Below are positions 1-5,557 of a stretch of DNA of 9,838 bases, in pieces (the first letter of the stretch is position 1; each line of letters begins with the position of its first letter). Where the stretch lies: NCBI GenBank assembly GCA_945860425.1, contig CAMAQU010000048.1, positions 1 through 9,838 of the forward strand, given 5' to 3'. A program made the position numbers and the translations under genes. The DNA is from Sphingomonas paucimobilis (GTDB taxonomy: Bacteria > Pseudomonadota > Alphaproteobacteria > Sphingomonadales > Sphingomonadaceae). The notes under the pieces were generated by a model, which saw only the letters and a program-made list of their open reading frames with translations, had not been told where the DNA came from and did not search any database.

Positions 1-45
1 GACGGGCTGGACGATGCCATGCGGGAATTAACGCGCAAGCATTAA
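1..45 (+). CDS. 3' end of an unidentified protein-coding gene (partial)
   Basis: Reading frame 1 is open from the left edge to a TAA at 43-45 and encodes the C-terminal residues DGLDDAMRELTRKH. The tail is charged and probably helical, but 14 residues are too few to assign a family. It is called because the frame ends just 3 nt before the convergent NamZ-like stop codon, the same tight tail-to-tail arrangement seen at the two other convergent junctions here. A 45-nt open frame could also occur by chance, so the call is moderate at best. Confidence 0.4.
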   Translation, partial: DGLDDAMRELTRKH

Positions 46-48
46 GCT

Positions 49-1257
49 CTAATAGCGCAGGAACGCCCGCCGTTCCTCTACCCAAGCGGCTTCATCTGGC
101 AGCGTCAACGCATCCAGATCACCCGGCACTGCAGCGCGGTCATCCACCCATTCCCGCAGCAGCGGCCCACCATTGATCACGTCAATGGCGAGGACGTCTT
201 TGGTATATTCATACTTAAAATCTGTGCCGCGCCAGATGGGATAATCCGGATACAGTAGGCGGATTGCCTTGAAGGCGAGCGCCTGAATCCGCCAGGGTTT
301 GAAAGCCGCATGATCGTAAGACGGGCCTTCGGCATGAATGTGAATGCCATTGCACAAACGGCCCACATGCTTGTGGAAGGTCGGTTCAAACCAGCAATCG
401 CGCAAAATGCATCCGGCCAGCCAATCCGGCGCCATGTCGGCCATTTTCTCAATGACAGCGCGGGCATCAATGTCAGGCGCGCCGAAAAGTTCGAGCGGGC
501 GTGTTGTGCCCCGCCCTTCCGATAAAGTCGCGCCTTCGACCATGACGGTGCCGGCATAAGCGCGCGCCATGTTCACATTGGCGGCATTGGGGCTGGGGTT
601 TATCCAGACCCGATCCCCGATGGGCCAACCGAAACCGGGGCCGACATTGGGGTCATAGCCATCCATCTCCACGATGCGGTAATCCACATTCAGCTTCAGT
701 GTGTCGATAAACCACAGGCCAAGCTCCCCCATGGTGAGGCCGTGACGCATCGGGATTGCCCCTGCCCCAACAAAGCTCTCCCAACCCGCGCGCAGTGTGA
801 GCCCTTCAACGGGACGGCCTGCGGGATTTGGTCGATCCAAGACCCAAACGGATTTGCCCGTCTTCGCCGCTGCTTCCAAGATGTAGCGCAGCGTTGTGAT
901 GAAGGTGTAAATCCGGCAGCCAAGATCCTGCAAATCTATGAGGATCACATCAAAGCTATCCATCATCTCCGGCGTTGGGCTGCGCACCTCTCCATAGAGG
1001 CTGAAGATCGGGATGCCGAGTTTGGGATCAATGAAATCGGGCGATTCCACCATATTGTCCTGCTTATCGCCGCGCAGGCCATGTTGGGGGCCAAAGGCCG
1101 CCGACAGCTTGATTTCTGGGCATTGGGACAGCCCATCAAGACTGTGTGTCAAATCTTCAGTGACAGAGGCTGGGTGCGCCAGCAACGCGACACGACGACC
1201 GGCAAGCTCCTGACGGAGCGCGGCATCAGCAATCAGGCGATCTATCCCGAACTTCAT
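49..1257 (-). CDS. NamZ/DUF1343-family putative exo-beta-N-acetylmuramidase, no signal peptide
   Basis: A 402-residue protein covering the DUF1343 (NamZ, glycoside hydrolase family GH171) fold. Characterised NamZ enzymes remove terminal MurNAc from peptidoglycan fragments. Family blocks visible in order are GPQHGLRG (56-63), SLYG (87-90), DLQDLGCRIYT (108-118), DRPNP (141-145), VEG (150-152), RHGLTMGEL (171-179), PSPN (221-224), EG-x(5)-GRGTTRP (241-254) and FEPTFHKHVG (290-299). The start is the ATG at 1257, whose first bases overlap the TGA of the upstream DOMON-like gene (ATGA). A TTG at 1293 would extend the frame but lies inside that gene. There is no hydrophobic leader: the protein begins MKFGIDRLIADAALRQ, so it looks cytoplasmic, whereas the known enzymes are exported. 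The first block has Gln where I recall PEHG in Gram-positive homologues. Family assignment is firm; the substrate and catalytic competence are inferred. Confidence 0.88.
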   Translation of the reverse strand: MKFGIDRLIADAALRQELAGRRVALLAHPASVTEDLTHSLDGLSQCPEIKLSAAFGPQHGLRGDKQDNMVESPDFIDPKLGIPIFSLYGEVRSPTPEMMDSFDVILIDLQDLGCRIYTFITTLRYILEAAAKTGKSVWVLDRPNPAGRPVEGLTLRAGWESFVGAGAIPMRHGLTMGELGLWFIDTLKLNVDYRIVEMDGYDPNVGPGFGWPIGDRVWINPSPNAANVNMARAYAGTVMVEGATLSEGRGTTRPLELFGAPDIDARAVIEKMADMAPDWLAGCILRDCWFEPTFHKHVGRLCNGIHIHAEGPSYDHAAFKPWRIQALAFKAIRLLYPDYPIWRGTDFKYEYTKDVLAIDVINGGPLLREWVDDRAAVPGDLDALTLPDEAAWVEERRAFLRY

Positions 1258-1814
1258 GGACGTAGCGCTGCCCCGATCTGCAGCTGAAAGCAATCATCAT
1301 GATGAAAATCGGGTTTTTCCGGTGGATGATTAAGCGCCCAGAAAGATTTGGACCCATCCCGGCCCTCCACCACACAAGACAAAGCGAGAGTGAAGGCAGA
1401 ATTGGCGAAATCTGACGGCAGCATCGACAAATCAATATCGGCCTGCAACCGAAGACCCGCCGCATCCGCCACAGTTTTGATCACCGGCGCAGCGCCAATC
1501 GTGGCATCTGCCATCCCCTCTCGAAAGCTGGAGAAATGATAACAGGCCCATCGCGTTGAGGGAGACAGGTTCACCTCAAAATATCCCTTCTGGCCAGCCG
1601 CCTTCAAAAACACCTCGCAACAGGTTTTCTGCCACAAATTGTCGGCGCGCACGGGCTCTTCCGCATCGGGGACGGCCAAGGCGTCACCCTTACCCATCAA
1701 CTGATAATCAAGGTGGAGGATCTGCCCATCCACGCGCACGCCAACCTTGATGGCATGGAGCACCGAGCAGGGCATCGATGGGTAGGGATGAAGATCGGCG
1801 TGAACGTCCAACAT
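1254..1814 (-). CDS. DOMON-like domain protein of unknown function
   Basis: A 186-residue protein resembling the short, single-domain DOMON-like family (beta-sandwich fold; related DOMON domains bind sugar or haem). The family-like blocks are HPYPSMPC near the N-terminus (9-16), ADNLWQKTCCEVF (57-69), NLSPSTRWACYHF (82-94), FREGM (97-101) and a His/Asp-rich C-terminal block HPPEKPDFHHDDCF (163-176). No signal peptide or membrane segment is visible. Its TGA is shared with the ATG of the NamZ-like gene (4-nt overlap), so the two are very likely co-transcribed and translationally coupled, with this gene first. The start is uncertain. ATG at 1814 fits where family homology begins but has no well-placed Shine-Dalgarno. 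A TTG at 1850 adds 12 residues and has AAGGA 9 nt upstream. The biochemical role is unknown; amino-sugar or muropeptide binding is only suggested by the neighbour. Confidence 0.8.
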   Translation of the reverse strand: MLDVHADLHPYPSMPCSVLHAIKVGVRVDGQILHLDYQLMGKGDALAVPDAEEPVRADNLWQKTCCEVFLKAAGQKGYFEVNLSPSTRWACYHFSSFREGMADATIGAAPVIKTVADAAGLRLQADIDLSMLPSDFANSAFTLALSCVVEGRDGSKSFWALNHPPEKPDFHHDDCFQLQIGAALRP

Positions 1815-1839
1815 AACCCTAGGATTGGCGGGCCTGGCC

Positions 1840-1847
1840 CCAATTGG
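1840..1847. repeat. CCAATTGG palindrome, copy 1 (divergent region upstream of tyrS)
   Basis: An 8-bp perfect palindrome within the near-palindromic CCCAATTGGC, just upstream of the possible TTG start and 26 nt upstream of the ATG start of the DOMON-like gene. The same core appears in the recG/sdhE divergent region (5273-5280) and once inside recG (4717-4724). It could be an operator half-set or chance. Confidence 0.35.
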
Positions 1848-1859
1848 CAAGCAGAGCTT

Positions 1860-1864
1860 TCCTT
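1860..1864 (-). promoter_or_regulatory. Candidate Shine-Dalgarno for an alternative TTG start of the DOMON-like gene
   Basis: On the minus strand AAGGA sits 9 nt before an in-frame TTG (1850-1848). The ATG at 1814 has only an AGGG 2 nt away, too close for a normal ribosome-binding site. If the TTG is used, the protein is 198 residues. The family-like N-terminus argues for the ATG, so the question is open. Confidence 0.3.
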
Positions 1865-1931
1865 CAGGGCATTCCAGCCATTTTCATTCCGTGCATCGCC
1901 TGCTAAGCGCGCGGCACATTAAGAGATCGAC

Positions 1932-3155
1932 ATGACACATTATCAATCAGACCTGCTCCGCACCCTCGCCGATCGCGGCTACATCCACCAGATTACGGAC
2001 GCCGACGCGCTCGATAAGCTGGCGTCTGACGCCATTGTGCCGGGTTATGTGGGATTTGATGCGACGGCCCCCTCGCTTCATGTCGGTAATCTTGTGTCGG
2101 TCATGCTGCTGCGTCGCCTGCAACAGGCCGGACATAAGCCGATTGTTCTGCTCGGCGGTGGGACGACCAAGGTGGGGGATCCATCCGGCAAGGATGAAGT
2201 CCGCAAGATGCTCGATACCGATGGAATCAACGGCAATATCGCATCCATCCGCCGGATTTTTGAGCGCTTCCTGACCTTTGGCGACGGCCCGACCGATGCA
2301 ATCATGGTCAATAACGCAGATTGGTTAGATAAGCTGGGCTATATCGAATTGCTGCGCGACGTTGGCCGCCATTTCACGATCAACCGCATGTTGACGTTTG
2401 ATTCGGTCAAGCTGCGCCTTGATCGGGAGCAGCCGCTCACCTTCCTCGAATTCAACTATATGATCCTTCAGGCCTATGACTTTATGGAGCTGTCGCGCCG
2501 CACGGGCTGTCGACTCCAAATGGGCGGGTCTGACCAATGGGGCAATATCATCAACGGTATTGAACTTTCGCGCAGGATCGATTCAGCAGAGCTTTATGGC
2601 GTCACGACGCCGCTAATCACACGATCCGATGGTCAGAAGATGGGCAAGTCCGTCTCGGGGGCCATCTGGCTCCATGAAGACCAGCTCTCGCATTATGACT
2701 ATTGGCAATTCTGGCGGAATACGGACGACCGTGATGTTGGCCGCTTCATGCGCCTCTTCACCGATCTGCCGCTGGAAGAGATTGCGCGTTACGAAGCCTT
2801 GGAAGGGAGCGAGATTAACTCTGCCAAAATCGCACTCGCCAATGCAGCGACGGAATTATGCCGGGGTAAAACCGCAGCCGAGGCCGCAGCCGAAACTGCC
2901 CGGAAAACCTTTGAAGAGGGCGCTGCCGGAACCGACCTCCCGCGCTTCACCGTGAAAGGCAGCATCGACATTCTCGATGCACTGGTAGAGCTGGGATTTG
3001 TCGCGTCCCGCGGCGAAGGTAAGCGCAAGCTCGCCGAAGGCGCGGTGAAGGCAGATGATGTCGTCATCACGGCTGTCGACATGAGCATTGCCGTCAGGGG
3101 CGAAGTGAAGATCAGCCTTGGCAAAAAGCGCCACGGCTTGCTGGTGGCAGGCTGA
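1932..3155 (+). CDS. tyrS: Tyrosyl-tRNA synthetase
   Basis: TyrS joins tyrosine to tRNA-Tyr in two ATP-dependent steps in the cytoplasm. The 407-residue protein has the class I signature HVGN (50-53, the HIGH motif), the tyrosine pocket region FNYMILQAYD (174-183) with GSDQWGN (199-205), and KMGKS (236-240, the KMSKS loop). An S4-like RNA-binding domain covers about 345-400 (ILDALVELGF and GEGKRKLAEGAV, then a KISLGKKR tail). Length and motif order are those of the standard bacterial TyrS of about 400-430 residues. The start is the ATG at 1932, preceded by a modest purine stretch (AAGAGA). The gene is monocistronic as far as the window shows: it diverges from the DOMON-like operon and ends 2 nt from the convergent recG stop. 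All catalytic signatures are present and nothing is odd. Confidence 0.98.
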   Translation: MTHYQSDLLRTLADRGYIHQITDADALDKLASDAIVPGYVGFDATAPSLHVGNLVSVMLLRRLQQAGHKPIVLLGGGTTKVGDPSGKDEVRKMLDTDGINGNIASIRRIFERFLTFGDGPTDAIMVNNADWLDKLGYIELLRDVGRHFTINRMLTFDSVKLRLDREQPLTFLEFNYMILQAYDFMELSRRTGCRLQMGGSDQWGNIINGIELSRRIDSAELYGVTTPLITRSDGQKMGKSVSGAIWLHEDQLSHYDYWQFWRNTDDRDVGRFMRLFTDLPLEEIARYEALEGSEINSAKIALANAATELCRGKTAAEAAAETARKTFEEGAAGTDLPRFTVKGSIDILDALVELGFVASRGEGKRKLAEGAVKADDVVITAVDMSIAVRGEVKISLGKKRHGLLVAG

Positions 3156-3157
3156 GC

Positions 3158-5218
3158 CTAACCGGCTTTAATCAAGGCAACGGCGGCATCGCGTTCAAAT
3201 AGATACAGCGCGATCCGTGCTGCCTGCCCGCGTGCGCTGGCAAGCCCGCCATCCCGATCCACAAGCAGACGGGCATCGTCCGTCGCTGCAGCGATCAGGC
3301 CATGAACTTGCTCTGGCGTTGCAAGGCGAAAGCCCGCTTCCCCGGATTGGCGCGTTCCTAAAATTTCACCTGCACCGCGCAGCCGCAAATCTTCCTCAGC
3401 AATCCGGAACCCATCATTGGTTTCTCGCATCAGGGCCAGACGTGCACGCGCTGTTTCGCTCAGACTCGATCCACGCAGCAACAGGCAAACGGATTTCTGA
3501 TCCCCCCGACCTACACGGCCGCGCAATTGGTGCAATTGGGCAAGGCCAAACCGCTCTGCCTCCTCAATGATCATCAAGGTAGAATTGGGCACATCTACGC
3601 CCACTTCAATCACGGTGGTGGCGACAAGAACGGATAAGGCGCCACTGGCGAAAGCGGCCATCACGGCATCCTTTTCAGGCCCCTTCATTCGGCCATGAAC
3701 CAGCCCAACCTTCCCCGGAAAGCGCAGCTTGAGAACATCGAACCGAGCTTCTGCTGCCGCGCGGTCACTTTCCTCATTTTCCTCAACCAGCGGACAGACC
3801 CAATAGGCTTGCCCCCCTCTTCCAATATGGCGGGATAGGCCCTCAATCACTTCATCCATCCGCTCAACCGACATCACGCGGGTGTCGATGGGTTGTCGAC
3901 CGGGGGGCATCTCATCCAATCTGCTCACGTCCATCTCGCCATAGTTGGAGAGCGTCAACGTGCGCGGAATGGGGGTCGCCGTCATCACCAGAAGATGCGG
4001 CGGAACCTCTGCCTTTTGGGTCAGCAACAACCGCTGCGCAACGCCGAAACGGTGTTGCTCATCAATCACCGCCAAACCTAGTTTTTTGTAGCTGACCGCT
4101 TCTTGAAAGATGGCATGCGTGCCGACCAATATGTCGATGCTTCCATCGGCAAGCCCCATCAGGGTGGCCTCGCGCGCGCGGCCCTTATCCCGGCCGGTCA
4201 GGATCGCAAGATTGATCGGAAGTCCCGCCAACTGGCGCTGGAGCGTTTCAAAATGCTGGCGCGCCAAAATCTCCGTCGGTGCAAGCATCGCCGCCTGCGC
4301 CCCTGCTTCAACAGCACACAGCATCGCATGGAGCGCCACCATCGTCTTGCCCGCCCCAACATCGCCCTGAAGCAGCCGCACCATGGGGATAGATTGGACC
4401 AGATCGCCTTCTATTTCCGCAATCGTCCGGCGCTGCGCGCCCGTGAGCGCATAGGGCAGGTTCAGCATCCCACGGAGCCGACCATCGCCGGACAGAGGAC
4501 GCCCGCGCCGCCGACGCGAAGAGGCGCGAACGAGCATCAGCGCAAGCTGATTGGCAAAAACCTCATCATAGGCAAGTCGCTCTCGCGCCAAGGCATCGGA
4601 CGGATCCTGATGAATGGCAAAGAGCGCTTCTTTCCAGCCTTTCCAACCCTTTTGCGCAAAGAGAGACGGCTCAATCCATTCGGGCAGATCGGGGGCACGG
4701 TCTAAGGCTTGCGTCACCAATTGGAGCAGCCGCCGACCTGTCAGGCCATCCGACAGCGGATAAACAGGTTCGCGCTCCGGTAAGCCGTCTGCGTCTTCAG
4801 GCTTTAGGACATAATCGGGATGGACGATCTGTAAATCCTGCCCATAGCTTTCCAGCTTTCCCGAAATCAGGCGCGCCTCACCCAAAGGCAGCTGCTTCTT
4901 TGCCCAGCCGGGGTTTCCGCCGAAATAGATGAGGGCAACCATATTGCCCGCCTTATCCTGTGCCCAGACGCGTAAAGGGCCCCTGCCCGCACTCGCCCGA
5001 TAATCCTGCGGCGTGACCTCCACCGTCACCACTTGCCCCGCATAGGCCGCGTCCAGAGCATCTATGCGCAGACGATCCACATATCCAACCGGCAAATGGA
5101 ACAGGATATCGACCAGTTTTGCTAAGCCAAGCCGCTCCAGCGGCCGCGCCAATTGCGGCCCTATACCTTTGAGTGCCGTTACTTCGGCAAAGATCGGGTT
5201 GAGAAGTTCTGGTCGCAT
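3158..5218 (-). CDS. recG: ATP-dependent DNA helicase RecG
   Basis: RecG is a superfamily 2 double-strand DNA translocase that reverses stalled replication forks and migrates branched intermediates. The 686-residue protein starts with the typical helix-hairpin-like region LKGIGPQLARPLERLG (16-31). An OB-fold wedge domain follows (about 55-140), with FGGNPGW (99-105). The helicase core shows Walker A GDVGAGKT (285-292), DEQH (386-389), TATPIPRTL (413-421), VATTVIEVGVDVPN (532-545) and QLRGRVGR (564-571). The translocation (TRG) region MRETNDGF to LRLRGAGEILG lies at about 597-621. The frame stays open for 132 more codons antisense through all of sdhE, but the ATG at 5218 gives the family-standard length and N-terminus MRPELLNPIF. 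It is divergent from sdhE-mfd across 72 nt and convergent with tyrS across 2 nt. Confidence 0.98.
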   Translation of the reverse strand: MRPELLNPIFAEVTALKGIGPQLARPLERLGLAKLVDILFHLPVGYVDRLRIDALDAAYAGQVVTVEVTPQDYRASAGRGPLRVWAQDKAGNMVALIYFGGNPGWAKKQLPLGEARLISGKLESYGQDLQIVHPDYVLKPEDADGLPEREPVYPLSDGLTGRRLLQLVTQALDRAPDLPEWIEPSLFAQKGWKGWKEALFAIHQDPSDALARERLAYDEVFANQLALMLVRASSRRRRGRPLSGDGRLRGMLNLPYALTGAQRRTIAEIEGDLVQSIPMVRLLQGDVGAGKTMVALHAMLCAVEAGAQAAMLAPTEILARQHFETLQRQLAGLPINLAILTGRDKGRAREATLMGLADGSIDILVGTHAIFQEAVSYKKLGLAVIDEQHRFGVAQRLLLTQKAEVPPHLLVMTATPIPRTLTLSNYGEMDVSRLDEMPPGRQPIDTRVMSVERMDEVIEGLSRHIGRGGQAYWVCPLVEENEESDRAAAEARFDVLKLRFPGKVGLVHGRMKGPEKDAVMAAFASGALSVLVATTVIEVGVDVPNSTLMIIEEAERFGLAQLHQLRGRVGRGDQKSVCLLLRGSSLSETARARLALMRETNDGFRIAEEDLRLRGAGEILGTRQSGEAGFRLATPEQVHGLIAAATDDARLLVDRDGGLASARGQAARIALYLFERDAAVALIKAG

Positions 5219-5290
5219 GGCTATCTCGCACGCTCTTAACCTAGCTTGCGGGTACGTCACAATGCCTGTCGGCCAATTGGCGTTGAATCC
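5219..5290. promoter_or_regulatory. Divergent recG / sdhE-mfd promoter region
   Basis: A 72-nt gap that should hold both promoters. Tentative boxes toward recG are TTGTGA (5262-5257), 17 nt, TTAAGA (5239-5234). Toward sdhE a CACAAT -10-like box (5258-5263) lies 17 nt after a poor -35 (5235-5240). If both are real, the two promoters overlap, and the sdhE start of transcription would fall near the palindrome at 5272-5281. There is also a GAATC (GANTC, the CcrM methylation target in alphaproteobacteria) at 5285-5289 beside the sdhE ATG. No alphaproteobacterial LexA box (GTTC-N7-GTTC) was seen. Confidence 0.35.
5272..5281. repeat. GCCAATTGGC palindrome, copy 2 (upstream of sdhE)
   Basis: A perfect 10-bp palindrome centred 14 nt upstream of the sdhE ATG, in the leader or near the likely transcription start. 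Its CCAATTGG core matches the copy in the tyrS divergent region. The position would suit an operator, but two short copies do not prove one. Confidence 0.4.
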
Positions 5291-5557
5291 ATGACAGACG
5301 AAGTTCGATTGAAGCGACTGAAATTCCGTGCATGGCACCGTGGCACGCGGGAGGCTGACTATATGGTTGGTGGCTTTTTCGACGCGCAGTCTGCCCATTG
5401 GGCGGCGGCCGAAATGGATTGGTTTGAAGACCTGTTGGAAGAGCAAGATGTCGATATCATTGGCTGGGCCATGCAGACCATCCCCGTTCCTGAACGCTGG
5501 CAAGGCGCGATGATGGATCGCTTTCAAAAGCTGGACTTTATTCGGATACCAGAGTGA
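5291..5557 (+). CDS. sdhE: SdhE, FAD assembly factor for succinate dehydrogenase
   Basis: SdhE (SDH5/YgfY family, DUF339) helps attach FAD covalently to the SdhA flavoprotein subunit. The 88-residue protein has the diagnostic RGxxE motif as RGTRE (17-21), followed by a helical, acidic fold including FEDLLEEQDVDIIGW (about 46-60). This is the normal family size. The start is the ATG at 5291; a TTG at 5246 would add 15 residues with no family support. No clear Shine-Dalgarno precedes the ATG, so initiation may be leaderless or weak. The TGA at 5555-5557 overlaps the GTG start of mfd (GTGA), which makes sdhE the first gene of a two-gene operon. No sdh genes are in the window, so SdhE here is separated from its client, as is common. 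Confidence 0.95.
   Translation: MTDEVRLKRLKFRAWHRGTREADYMVGGFFDAQSAHWAAAEMDWFEDLLEEQDVDIIGWAMQTIPVPERWQGAMMDRFQKLDFIRIPE

Larger units (their letters stand above)
1815..1931. promoter_or_regulatory. Divergent intergenic region between the DOMON-like/NamZ-like operon and tyrS
   Basis: This 117-nt gap must hold the promoters for both directions. No strong sigma-70 boxes stand out. For tyrS the best fit is TTTTCA (1881-1886), 17 nt, TAAGCG (1904-1909), which is weak. The left half contains overlapping inverted repeats: GGGCC-T-GGCCC (1830-1840), ATTGG (1824-1828) facing CCAAT (1840-1844), and the palindrome CCAATTGG (1840-1847). No T-box-like leader is visible upstream of tyrS and the region is too short for one. 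Confidence 0.4.

Noticed and set aside
742..1287. 181-codon plus-strand open frame opposite the NamZ-like gene
   Set aside because: It lies wholly antisense to a gene with clear family motifs, resembles no known protein and is explained by codon bias of the real strand.
1257..1293. Earlier TTG start for the NamZ-like gene at 1293
   Set aside because: It would overlap the DOMON-like gene by 40 nt and add residues with no family match; the ATG in the ATGA overlap is the better start.
1815..1931. T-box riboswitch upstream of tyrS
   Set aside because: The region is too short, has no T-box consensus, and these elements are essentially a Gram-positive feature.
3151..3167. Short inverted repeats near the tyrS/recG junction as a terminator (AGCC-TAACC-GGCT and GCCAC/GTGGC)
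   Set aside because: The stems are only 4-5 bp and there is no U-tract on either strand; too weak to call.
4103..4705. 200-codon plus-strand open frame opposite recG
   Set aside because: Antisense to the RecG helicase core. Its composition is rich in Arg, His and Gln, typical of a reverse-frame shadow, with no recognisable domain.
5219..5290. SOS (LexA) control of recG or sdhE-mfd
   Set aside because: No GTTC-N7-GTTC or GAAC-N7-GAAC arrangement was found in the gap.
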